The notes below the pieces were generated by a model, which did not search any database, was not told the DNA's origin, and was given only the letters and a program-made list of their open reading frames with translations. Positions 48,301 to 54,202 of a DNA stretch of 64,000 bases are shown piece by piece. Each line of letters starts with the position of its first letter. Within the stretch, counting starts at the first letter, position 1. The DNA comes from Aspidapion aeneum. Lineage: Eukaryota; Arthropoda; Insecta; Coleoptera; Brentidae. Position numbers and translations under genes: made by a program. Location: assembly GCA_963576565.1 (NCBI GenBank), contig OY755039.1:142607369-142671368 (forward strand), written 5' to 3'.

Positions 48301-49335
48301 ATCTAAAAAAGACTAAGAATAAAAAAATAATAACAATATAAAAAATAAAACATCGAGTGTCATACATTGTTTTAAAGAAAATTTCAGGCTGATTTTAAAA
48401 CTCAAATAAAAAAGGGCCATTTTATGAGAAAAAATATAACTTTGTGTTATATCTCAGAAACCAAAAATGTCAGAAAAAAATTGATTTTAAAATAAAGAAT
48501 GTTAAATAAAGAAATCTTATCGTTATCCCAATTTCTGGATTTATTTTTTAGTATTTTAGTAAAGTATTGTTTGACACTGTAACGAGCTGATTAGATTTTC
48601 GTCAAAATCCATTAATGCTGCACTTTTTAACGGAGCATCGCATCAATGCGGTTTTTCTTTTTTTTTTCTTTAATTTTTCTCAATAATTTGTGTTATAATC
48701 AAAAGCCTCGCAGGAGCTTTCGTGTCTGAGATATTTACAAAAAACTGTTTTCAAGGCTCATATACCGTATTCAGCTTAAGTGTGCTAATAGGCTGGGAAG
48801 CTATCAGATCTATCATATTTATTTAAATAAAATGAATACTTACACAGAATTAAAAGAACAGTAAATCCAATAATAAGTATGACTGTCAAAATTAACAAAA
48901 TTAAAGCCGATCTTTCATAATATTTGGCTTTTTTGAACCTTAAAAACAAAAAAAATCTAAATCACTGTATTTACAATCCATCCCAAGCTTTATGTCTATG
49001 CCTCAAGAAGGCATTGTATTAAAGGGTCTAGACAAACTAAAAGAAAATCGTAGATAAGTAAACGTAGAAGTAGATTAAAAATACTTACGGCCTAAATCTC
49101 GAGTTAACTCCTACCAAATAATCATTAGAGGTTGTACTATTATTGGTTCCTATAAAACAAAACAAAAATAACAATTTACCACGAGCAACAATCTTTTTAG
49201 AGTAATTACTTGTTTTTTACATATTAAATACTATAATTAAATGTCTCGCAACACCATTTTAAAAAACTTACCTGAAATTGTGTAGGGTCCATCACTTTTA
49301 TCCCTTGTATCGGGCTGATATGCATAGTTTTCCAT
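24377..49335 (-). CDS. Neprilysin-like M13 zinc metallopeptidase, 15 exons
   Basis: Membrane ectopeptidase that, by family, cleaves extracellular peptides on the amino side of hydrophobic residues. Exons (high to low): 49335-49272, 49149-49089, 48938-48844, 47107-46948, 45581-45439, 40710-40467, 35677-35344, 35244-35001, 34883-34736, 33066-32970, 29620-29444, 29186-29027, 25257-24992, 24834-24670, 24556-24377. All introns are GT-AG, all phases agree, and the total is 2538 nt or 845 residues. Residues 1-52 are cytosolic, 53-73 form one membrane anchor (type II), then comes the ectodomain with [14 protein letters not shown]. Seen motifs: NAF 632-634, HELTH 678-682 (zinc and catalysis), ENLAD 740-744 (third zinc ligand and support), H806 and R812 (substrate), and the final KCQIW. 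Oddities: a Lys/Glu-rich insert at about 282-325 and a divergent stretch before LNYGSIG (see exon 13). The length is slightly above the usual 750-780. Ortholog class within the insect neprilysins was not decided. Confidence 0.95.
24992..25257 (-). CDS. Neprilysin exon 13, zinc-binding exon
   Basis: It encodes residues 643 (split codon) to 731, including [20 protein letters not shown], the strongest M13 signature. The upstream acceptor at 25259-25258 restores the phase left by exon 12, and the first residues YVPSG fall where the family has a P-A-G-I-L stretch. After that the family's P-x-F-F/Y segment is absent and replaced by unrelated residues. An alternative acceptor at 25192-25191 (TTTTTAG) would cut the exon down to GTACTCAAC onward, but it then needs another short exon that I could not find. 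The 5' part also lies in an inverted repeat with 27814-27870. Confidence 0.8.
25665..27812. mobile_element. 2.1-kb hAT-like element in neprilysin intron 12, perfect 8-bp TSD
   Basis: GTAAATTG occurs exactly on both sides (25657-25664 and 27813-27820). The ends TAGGGATGGGCGGAATAGC and (complement) TAGGGTAGGGGTCTCGGAGC are imperfect inverted repeats of the hAT type. Subterminal CCTGTTCCGA and GGAACAG phrases occur near both ends. No transposase frame is visible, so it is nonautonomous or gutted. It contains a GCGGAAAG-type palindrome block. Confidence 0.85.
26724..27010. repeat. TTTCCGCAC/GGTAAAG palindrome block
   Basis: GCGTGCGGTAAAGTAATTAC at 26728 is followed directly by its complement (ACTTTACCGCACGCG), and a second related block ends near 27005 (GTCACTTTCTGCATTTGTTAGG). 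It is the same family as 17126-18288 with GGTAAAG replacing GGAAAAG. Confidence 0.6.
28614..28898. mobile_element. 285-bp MITE, GGGTATCTATTCTGG termini
   Basis: Arms of about 65 bp (28614-28680 and 28818-28898) are inverted copies sharing ATGTGACCATT, ACATCACACGCTTTGACCAA and GGGTATCTATTCTGG. The centre is GC-richer and noncoding. Lies in neprilysin intron 12. Confidence 0.85.
29811..29910. repeat. Left palindrome of the Crypton-like element
   Basis: ATATATACC and then GGACTAAAGTG-ATACTTTTTATCCC on the left arm pair with GGGATAAAAAGACACTTTAGTC and GGTATATAT on the right arm, around a loop containing GCGAAATG and CAATTCGC. Nearly the whole 100 bp can form one hairpin. Confidence 0.85.
30189..31502 (+). 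pseudogene. Tyrosine recombinase (Crypton/phage-integrase fold), two exons, two frameshifts
   Basis: Exon 1 is 30189-30581. The intron 30582-30719 has a GTAAAG donor and a TTTTTTCCAG acceptor and is in phase 0. Exon 2 is 30720-31502. The N-terminal part is an alpha-helical SAM-like core-binding domain ([13 protein letters not shown]). The catalytic domain keeps the complete set: R in [10 protein letters not shown]-x-x-R in [10 protein letters not shown] in RHGGW, and Y in EGYVEQ. A one-base shift near 31005-31020 moves into another frame, and a second in the A run near 31200-31212 restores the first, so the breaks compensate. Both lie at homopolymers, so sequencing error is possible. The tail is Asn-rich. 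By family, it cuts and rejoins DNA through the tyrosine to move the element. Confidence 0.85.
31607..31735. repeat. Right palindrome cluster of the Crypton-like element
   Basis: GGGACTAAAATATTTTAGTC-CCC is a perfect palindrome, followed by a near repeat and by GGGATAAAAAGTACTATTTT and GGGACTAAAATGCGTTTTTA. The phrases correspond to those of the left palindrome at 29811-29910. Confidence 0.85.
31950..32349. mobile_element. CCTTCCTAGC-family repeat, short copy A
   Basis: It starts CTTCCTAGCCCGCGTAGCAA and ends GTGTGCTAATAGGCTAGCTAGGAAGG. It contains a short TGTGTG run and the phrase CTCCTAAACAGCTGAACCGA. It abuts copy B directly. Lies in neprilysin intron 10. Confidence 0.8.
32350..32890. mobile_element. 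CCTTCCTAGC-family repeat, short copy B (head to tail with A)
   Basis: It starts ACCTTCCTAGCTCGCACAG, has a (TG)n run near 32478, and ends near GTGTGCTAATGGGTTAG with the shared trailing TCATGAATCCATTTAT. Two copies in immediate tandem suggest insertion into the terminus of the first. Confidence 0.8.
33140..33480 (+). mobile_element. Partial relative of the 21463-24321 TIR element
   Basis: GGCAGTGCCTCGCCAAGTTCG, then AACATTTCAGCCCATATTTG and CTCTACTTCGGAATG match the complement of 24120-24230. It then jumps to TTTACGGAATACCGTTTTCG, matching the complement of about 21590. The tandem array is deleted. Lies in neprilysin intron 9. Confidence 0.8.
34061..34330 (+). mobile_element. tRNA-like-containing repeat (SINE-like), copy 1
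   Basis: The left part (TTGGATGACTTGG, AGTTAATACCCTGAGAGTTT) also occurs at 40238-40290. The central tRNA-like block is at 34189-34260. The right part (CTTTTTTCTTATTTTTCTTT, AGTTTTAGGTCCTTG) is also the right arm of 39066-39308. It is a mosaic repeat of neprilysin intron 9. Confidence 0.75.
34189..34260 (+). tRNA. tRNA-like sequence, Gly-type body, part of a repeat
   Basis: The acceptor stem GCTTCGG pairs fully with CCGAAGC, followed by discriminator A. The D arm GGTTCAATGGTAAGAA and the T arm CCCGGGTTCGATCCCCGG are intact and closely resemble tRNA-Gly. The anticodon stem TTTGC/GCAAG encloses loop CTAGATA, which would put AGA at the anticodon. That fits neither Gly nor a Ser tRNA with its long variable arm. 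Being embedded in a dispersed repeat, it is most likely a SINE-type pseudo-tRNA, though polymerase III transcription is plausible. Confidence 0.55.
35900..36508. mobile_element. 609-bp hAT-like MITE with perfect 8-bp TSD
   Basis: GTCTTAGG occurs exactly at 35892-35899 and 36509-36516. The inverted ends are TAGAGTCCCTGTATGT, with GGATATCC subterminal on both sides. Inner inverted phrases GGCTGATTTTTT and CAGCTGATTTTTTCAGGG add to the fold. Noncoding. Lies in neprilysin intron 6. Confidence 0.9.
36750..36893. repeat. Palindromic block, 42-bp arms
   Basis: GAAGCAATAGACTTGCAGTT with GCAAGATT on the left is inverted as AATCTTGCCTGCAACTGCAA and GTATTGCTCC on the right. Confidence 0.8.
37672..38107. 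mobile_element. 436-bp Tc1/mariner-type MITE, TSD TA
   Basis: Terminal inverted repeats of about 70 bp start CAGTACCGGCCAAAAGTAGA and include ATCACCTAAAATTTTATATA. TA flanks both sides (37670-37671 and 38108-38109). The CAGT start and TA duplication are standard for Tc1/mariner nonautonomous elements. Noncoding. Confidence 0.92.
39066..39308. mobile_element. Palindromic element with a tRNA-like centre
   Basis: Two inverted arms (about 39068-39152 and 39225-39307, including CAAGGACCTAAAAC / GTTATAGTTTTAGGTCCTTG and AAAGAAAGAAAAATAAG / CTTATTTTTCTTTC) enclose a tRNA-like core. In the core CTGTCTTCGG (39153-39162) pairs with CCGAAGACAG (39215-39224), and the T arm CCGGGTTCGAGTCCCGG is perfect. 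The acceptor stem runs on into the arms, so the whole 240 bp is one hairpin capped by a tRNA fold. The D arm is shortened. Right-arm sequence is shared with 34061-34330. Confidence 0.75.
39391..40172. mobile_element. Solo LTR, 782 bp
   Basis: It begins TGTCACGAA and ends TTCGTGACA, so it has the TG...CA ends and short inverted tips of an LTR. ATAC is duplicated on both sides (39387-39390 and 40173-40176), a 4-bp target duplication as made by Gypsy-type integrases. There is no internal retroviral-like coding region, so it is probably a solo LTR left by recombination between two LTRs. It is GC-richer than its surroundings. Confidence 0.8.
39826..39971. repeat. 72-bp tandem duplication inside the LTR
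   Basis: Two copies (about 39828-39899 and 39900-39971) of a unit starting CCGAAACTTTAGTTCCGCGA and ending CTGTCAGAAAAAAA differ at only a few positions. Such duplications are common in LTR U3 or R regions. Confidence 0.9.
40203..40430 (+). mobile_element. tRNA-like-containing repeat (SINE-like), copy 3, decayed
   Basis: TTGGATGACTTGGTCAAGTT and AATACCCTGAGAGTTTCTCG match the left part of 34061-34330. The tRNA-like block is reduced to its 3' half (TTCCGGGTTCGAGTCCCGGC), followed by CTTTTTTCTTATTTTTCTCT. Confidence 0.75.
40789..41034. mobile_element. 246-bp hAT-like MITE, TSD TCCACACC
   Basis: TCCACACC is exact on both sides (40781-40788 and 41035-41042). The ends ATGGGCGGATCCAG and (complement) CTAGTGGTGGATCCAG are inverted repeats. 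It lies about 80 bp upstream of neprilysin exon 6, in intron 5. Confidence 0.88.
41043..42062. other. Neprilysin intron 5, AT-rich, one possible element edge
   Basis: TGTTCCATCAGGCCGTTCAA with CAGTCATAAAACCGT near 41050 is matched in inverse by ACCGTTTTATGACTGTTG near 45390, hinting at an older element of about 4.4 kb around the microsatellite. Otherwise nothing is recognised. Confidence 0.4.
42063..44985 (+). mobile_element. Hairpin-ended, microsatellite-carrying element, copy 1
   Basis: The left end TTAGCTCACACATATACTAT forms a hairpin with GTAGTGTGAGC. The right end AGCTCGCACGTACACTATAA forms another with CTAGTGTGAGC. After the microsatellite come TAACGACCAACGCGCATAAC, AAACCGCTTGGCCGATTTT and GGTTCTTGGGTCGAGATGGT, then three imperfect repeats of about 100 bp (GGCGTGTGTGATATCAAACG type). 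The same element, inverted, is at 53818-55770 with a short array, showing that the microsatellite belongs to the element. Confidence 0.8.
42141..44420. repeat. (TATGTCTG)285 microsatellite, 2280 bp
   Basis: 285 perfect copies of an 8-bp unit with no variant visible. Because 8 and 3 share no factor and the unit lacks stop codons in any register, all six frames stay open for about 2.3 kb. The resulting 760-800 residue frames (YVCMSVCL or QTYRHTDI repeats) are artefacts. It lies in neprilysin intron 5. Confidence 0.99.
45700..46824. mobile_element. Nested TIR elements in neprilysin intron 4
   Basis: Outer inverted termini of about 95 bp start TACAAGTTACC and include CTCGTTACTCG and CACTAACTATGACGTCACGA. 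CTTTAAGTTTT flanks the element on both sides (45684-45694 and 46844-46854). Inside, AGTAACCAGCCTAGCA / TGCTAGGCTGGTTAC and a third pair (GCTGCGTTCGGTATTTACGT near 46254 versus GCAGCGCTCGGTATTTGC at its right end near 46738) indicate at least two further nested MITEs. An 18-bp hairpin CCTTTGGTGTTCTGTGG-type lies at 45973-46018. Noncoding. Confidence 0.75.
47145..47845. mobile_element. 701-bp foldback Tc1/mariner-type element, TSD TA
   Basis: Each half is nearly the mirror of the other: CAGGGTGTCTCATTATATTT at the left, its complement at the right, and matching TTTGAGCGCCTGTCAAATA and CGCGAATTCGAACACAAT inside. TA flanks both ends (47143-47144 and 47846-47847). It sits only about 35 bp from the splice acceptor of neprilysin exon 4. 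Noncoding. Confidence 0.9.
47846..48843. repeat. Neprilysin intron 3 remainder with a CCTTCCTAGC-family fragment
   Basis: 48545-48815 matches the 3' half of the family (CACTGTAACGAGCTGATTAG, TTTTTAACGGAGCATCGCAT, AGTGTGCTAATAGGCTGGGA). The preceding 700 bp is AT-rich with no recognised feature. Confidence 0.7.
48844..48938 (-). CDS. Neprilysin exon 3, transmembrane anchor
   Basis: It encodes [14 protein letters not shown] and onward: a basic cytosolic edge followed by about 21 uninterrupted hydrophobic residues (53-73). This is the signal anchor of a type II membrane protein. It splices in phase to CTS-type ectodomain exon 4, whose first cysteines begin the disulfide network. The position is as expected for neprilysins with a cytosolic tail of about 50 residues. 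Confidence 0.9.
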
Positions 49336-50270
49336 TTTTTTAACTTTTTATGCCTGAAGTTCTGAATACAGCATTATCTGATTATAATTTTTTGTATAGA
49401 GAAACATTATTTTAAAGTTATTTTTGTAGGTTTATTATAACGTTGCTTGTGCATCATATGTCATGATGGATAGCTATTCTCAAAGAAATATAGGTGGGAC
49501 TTATTTACATAGACACGGTAAGTACATATTTCCTAGAAAAACTAAAAATTCAATACCATAACTGGGTTTACCTACTTTATCACAAATAATCCCTTAATAA
49601 CGTTTTTTTTATAGAAATTAAAAAATCACTTTATCATTTTTTTGTCAATTGTTAAACACTAAAAATATTTTAAAAACTTTTTTCTCATTTCCTAATTATA
49701 TACTAGTTTTAATGACCCATTTATTTATGGAATTAGTTAATACCAACAATGAATATGTGACAAGAATATAAAATATTGTGACGTTAAAAAACTCAGGCGA
49801 TGCAGGATAATTATTTTCAATCGATGGTCAAGCCTGGACAGTACATACCCATATAACTATTTATAATAGGCAGGGAGATGAGTCGGAATTTTGAAAAACA
49901 TTTCCAAGAGAAAAGGAGTTCCAGAAGCTACCAAAAATTTAGCAGCCACCTAAAACTATATAGGCCAGTCAAGATCCTAGGATTATACCCAAGTTTGCAC
50001 TCCTGAAATCCCTATAGTATGTACTCCCGTGGGACTCGAGAATCTTGCAGTTTTTGAAAAGAACTACCTTAAGGGAGCAATTATTGGATATTTACGTTGG
50101 GTATTCTCAAAAAGCAAGCGAATTCTCAACAATTTTTTTATTTCGATAAAAGTGTAAAATGTTTATAAAAATATACCGCTGTTGGTTGACTTTTATTTTT
50201 AATCAAAAAAATAATTCTTTTTTAAATAATTTCTAATAAATCTCCGACGATTGGAGGTCTGTAGGAAAAA
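49336..50270. other. Neprilysin 5' flank
   Basis: This should hold the promoter and 5' UTR of neprilysin. No convincing core promoter could be chosen in this AT-rich DNA. The ATG context is AAAAAAATGG. Further upstream exons cannot be excluded. Nothing else is recognised. Confidence 0.4.
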
Positions 50271-50410
50271 TGTTGTACCTAACGGCGTAAGGGGACTTTT
50301 CCGCCCTGCGATTGCCGTCACGTGCGGTTAAATGGCACTTTCCGTACTTTTAAAAATAAAATGCGTGCAGAAATAAGACACTTTCCGCACGATCATAGGA
50401 AACAACATTC
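50271..50410. repeat. TTTCCGCAC palindrome block
   Basis: TACCTAACGGCGTAAGG and GACTTTTCCGCCC, then CAAATGGCACTTTCCG-type sequence and GACACTTTCCGCACGATC: a decayed relative of the 17126-18288 family, bordered by ACCTAAC. Confidence 0.6.
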
Positions 50411-50933
50411 TTCAGGTTCGTTAGAAGAAGAAATATTTATACCTAATAATATAATTTTCGCTTCTCGTCTCCTGTTCTACAAAAAAAAAACAATAAAATA
50501 TCGATCATTTTCGGTCAATTTAATGGGTTTTTTTTTGTGTTCCGAAATAAATTATTTGTTTCCGATTATCTATTAAAATGGATGAACTTTAGTGCAAAGC
50601 CGCGCCTGAGGGAGGGTCAGATCCCCCCCCCTCGAATTAGTCGGTAAAGTGTGCCAAAGGATATTTCTCAGCAACACAAACAGGACAAATTAATTGCACA
50701 ATAAGTACGCAGATTTTTATCCCCCCCTCAATTTTTTTTTCTTATTACGGCCCTGTTTTAGTGACTACAGGGCCCACCCTAGATACCTACCTATTACCTC
50801 CCAGGCAGAAATAGGTAAAATTTGGCGCCTCTAGGGCTTCGATCTGGTGCCTCTAGAATTCGAAGGCCTGGACGGGTGCCCGATGCTCACGTGCCTGGAA
50901 CGGATACTGGCGATATAGCAGCCGCCATCTTGG
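50411..50933. other. Intergenic, nothing firm
   Basis: C-run and G-run sequence near 50625 and 50720 resembles MITE debris. No gene is seen. Confidence 0.35.
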
Positions 50934-50941
50934 GTTGTGAG

Positions 50942-51270
50942 CAGCGGCGTAGCGTGCCCGAAAGGGCGGGGGGGACGACAGCTAAAAAGGGCGCCTCTAA
51001 AAACTGAAAAAAAATCTTGCGACCAAAAAAAAAAGGTCATCATGTGTGAGGGGGCGGCCGACAGGTCACAAGGACGCCTCTCACAAATCTTGCGACCAAA
51101 AAAAAAAGGTCTTCATGTCGTTCTTTTCCTTTGGCGCCCACTCAATTGACCGTTGCCGGCCCGACTTAATAAAGCTGGGGGCGCTTCGGCCACCAATGGG
51201 GCGCCACAACCCTCGGGGCGGGGGGGGGAGGGCGACGAACCTCCCGCGCCCCCCCTACGCTACGCCGCTG
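50942..51270. mobile_element. 329-bp hAT-like MITE, CAGCGGCGTAGCG termini
   Basis: Inverted ends CAGCGGCGTAGCGTG and CTACGCTACGCCGCTG. Flanks GTTGTGAG (50934-50941) and GTTGTGAT (51271-51278) match at seven of eight positions. It carries two copies of CTTGCGACC-A10-GGTC, a phrase also present in the 23172-23854 MITE. GC-rich and noncoding. Confidence 0.85.
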
Positions 51271-51368
51271 GTTGTGATGTGGCAGGAGAAAAACATAGTG
51301 GGTGAGAGAGATAAGAAATATGAAGCAACTTTTTGAGTGAGTCGGGTAGTCGAGGAAATTTGTAAAAT

Positions 51369-52833
51369 AAAGCTGCAAAAAGGGTATATTTTTTATATTT
51401 GGCATAGGAGTACCTTACACCAAAAGCTGCCAAAGTTATTAAAAAAAATAAATTCCATGTTTTAAGAGAGATTAAATTATTTTTAATAAATATACTTTAA
51501 GTGGGACGTACTCAATTCAAAAATGCAACAAAAAATTACACCTGTCACTTTAAAACAAAATGGCGACCTAATTTAAAAAAAAAAACGTTTTTCTTCGATA
51601 TTTTCTTTATTTTTTGTGCGATATTTATTTTTAATGCCTCAAAGTAAAACTACTGACCAGCTCTTTTAACAAAAAAAATAAGTTCCCCAGCCAACACAAA
51701 GATGGCGCTTAATATGTCAAAAATAAAAGAGACCTTTATAACTTGTTGACCAAATTAAATTTTTAGAACTTTTTTCTATTTCTTTCTTAGTAAAAAAAAT
51801 TATCAAACCAAAAAGACACTGATGTTTTTATCATTTAAAATATTTAAAACTTTATTCTACCTTGATGAACATCGGCAACCATTTAGCATAAATCGATATA
51901 TTACACGGCAATACTAGTTGTGTCAAACAAGAACGAAAAAAATAACTTTTTTATCTGAAGTTCGGCTGCCATCTTAAAAAGTTAAAACTCAAATTTTAAC
52001 TTTACTATTGATAAAATCTAAATTTCTTTTTTTAAAGATTTAGTTTGGTCTACAGGTTATAAAGGTCTTTTTTATTTTGACATATTCAACGCCATCTTTG
52101 TGTCGGCTGAATAATTTTGTTTTTTTTTCGGTAGGTTAGAGCTGGTCAGTTAGTAGTTTTAATATGAGGCATTGAAAATAAATATCGCACAAAATAATGA
52201 AGAAAAGGTGTAATTTTGAAGTGACAGGTGTAATTTTTTTAAAACATTTTTGAATTGAGTAGCACAATTTATTAAAATTAATTTAATTTCTTTTAAAACA
52301 GAGAATTCATTTTTTTCTTAAATGTAAAATAAAAAATAAATTCCATGTTTTAAGAGAGATTAAATTATTTTTAATAAATATACTTTAAGTGGGACCTACT
52401 CAATTCAAAAATGCAACAAAAAATTACACCTGTCACTTTAAAACAAAATGGCGACCTAATTTAAAAAAAAAACGTTTTACACTGCACACACCTGCCAAGG
52501 TGCCAACGACGAAACAGCCTCTCACATATTATTTGAGTGCCCAGCACTGACCTTCTGCAGAACAAAAATCCTCCTGGGGGAAAACCCTTCCAGAGAGGCA
52601 GACTGTCAGAGAAACCTAGTAAAGGGGCTGCTGCTCTTAGCGAGGTCGTCAAGCCTCCTAAACTAGGGAAAACCACCTAGCAGGAGATACAATAAACTAA
52701 ATAGCTGCAGTGTCGGGGACTCCCAAAACCTATTCTTCCTGGCAGAACTAATCAATCAATCAATTGGCAGCCGCCATCTTGGATTAGCTACTACCATGCC
52801 AAATATAAAAAAATATACCCTTTTTGCAGCTTT
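51369..52833. mobile_element. Compound foldback with internal direct duplication and captured retrotransposon tail
   Basis: The outer inverted repeat AAAGCTGCAAAAAGGGTATA with TTTATATTTGGCAT (51369-51405 versus 52796-52833) is nearly perfect. Inside, 51443 to about 52330 is itself a palindrome (arms share ACTCAATTCAAAAATG and AATTACACCTGTCACTT; centres share ATCTTTGTGT and ATAAAGGTCTTTTTTATTTTG-like sequence). The left arm (51443-51588) is repeated almost identically at 52331-52473, directly joined to a non-LTR retrotransposon fragment. Confidence 0.8.
52478..52666 (+). pseudogene. C-terminal scrap of a non-LTR retrotransposon (CCHC tail)
   Basis: The open frame reads TCQGANDETASHILFECPAL: the C-x6-T-x2-H-x4-C knuckle of the ORF2 tail, followed by about 35 residues and TAG. 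It resembles 7558-7938 in type but not closely in sequence, so it comes from another element. It begins abruptly at the junction with the duplicated foldback arm, with no start codon. Confidence 0.75.
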
Positions 52834-53002
52834 TTCTTGAAATACCCTGCAAATTTACTCTAGTAGGGGAACATTCTTAAATGACGTAACGCCTAGAGGT
52901 GGTGGAGTGAGGGAGGTTTACCCATACGTTATACTCAATGTTTTTTTAATGTGTTTTTTCTTGAAAATGCGGAGCGAAGGGGGTAGGGGGGGTTCAAAAT
53001 CC

Positions 53003-53160
53003 TAAATTCAGTTACGCCAGGTGCATCAGCTCGCAACAGTACTGTACAAATTTTGCAACAGGACTCAACAGGACTTAACAGGACACTTATCAGGACACAA
53101 CTGGTCACGTGTCGGGATCCAACAGGACACGACAGGGCCCAAAAGGCCACGACAGGTATT
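53003..53160. repeat. Minisatellite block related to the 23172-23854 MITE
   Basis: CATCAGCTCGCAACAGTACT and GTACAAATTTTGCAACAGGA match the complement of the right end of the MITE at 23172-23854. They are followed by about eleven degenerate 10-mers (CAACAGGACT, CACGACAGGG). The other end of the element is not recognisable. Confidence 0.75.
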
Positions 53161-53404
53161 TTAAGAGAAATTGAAGAAATTTTGTTTTCTTGTTTAATAC
53201 TCAAAATAACCTGATGTTACCTGACCTGACTTGACCTTGGTATTTGAGTTCTGTGTAAGAGCTACGTGACGGTTGGTTGTTTTTTATACATATCTAATGG
53301 ATTTTATTTAATGACAATAATAAAATACCATTATTCACTCTTAATTACCTGTGAATCTAATATTATACAGAGTCACTCCAAACCACAATAAATAATAGAA
53401 AATT

Positions 53405-53660
53405 TAAAAATACGTTTATAATTAATAGGTAATAAATAGTTTTTCCAACCAACCTGAAACAGTGGCGTACGCAAGGAGGTCCACCCCGCTCCAGAGCCAC
53501 TGAATATTGTTCCTGAAGACATGAAATTTCCCGAAAAAGTAAGACTAAAATGTATCAATCTGCGCTCAACCCCCCCCCCCCCCCACCAGGATCCAACCCT
53601 GCGTATCGATCCGCGTTGAAACCCCCCAGGATTTATGTCTAAATCCCGAAATGTTTAGGA
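53405..53660. mobile_element. CAGTGGCGTA MITE with flank, copy A
   Basis: From CAGTGGCGTACGCAAGG (53460) it shares GCACTGAATATTG-type sequence, GACATGAAATTTCCC and AATCTGCGCT with 55827-56018. The right terminus is eroded. The preceding 50 bp (AATACGTTTATAAT) is also shared with copy B, so the duplication is wider than the MITE. Confidence 0.75.
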
Positions 53661-54136
53661 CTCGAAAATAATAAAATATTTAGAAGTGATAAAGTATAGT
53701 AGAGATATGAGCAATTCGCATTTTTTTTATGACAGAATTGAAGTTTTATTTTTGGAAGAACTAAAGTTTGATTACGCATTCTATTTTAAAAAAAAACTAA
53801 AATCTTAAGCGTATTTTAAAAAATACTCTGCCAATATATGGGCCCCTAAGCTCACACTAGGTACTATAGTTATAGTGTACGTGTGAGCTAATATAACTAA
53901 AAACTGAAATATATTTTATTTCACTCCACACTAAATTACCTTTTGTTTGATACTACACAAGCCATTTTTTCACTTAAACTCTAATTTTTGAAATCTATCC
54001 CCACCCTTTTATTTGGTTTGTGTTCGGTGGATTTTGTTCATTTTTAAATGGGACCATCTCGACCCAAGACCCAGCCTAGATATCAAATTTCATTGAAATC
54101 GGCCAAGCGGTTTTTGAGTTATGCGCGTTGGTCGTT

Positions 54137-54167
<31 letters not shown>

Positions 54168-54168
54168 T

Positions 54169-54202
<34 letters not shown>

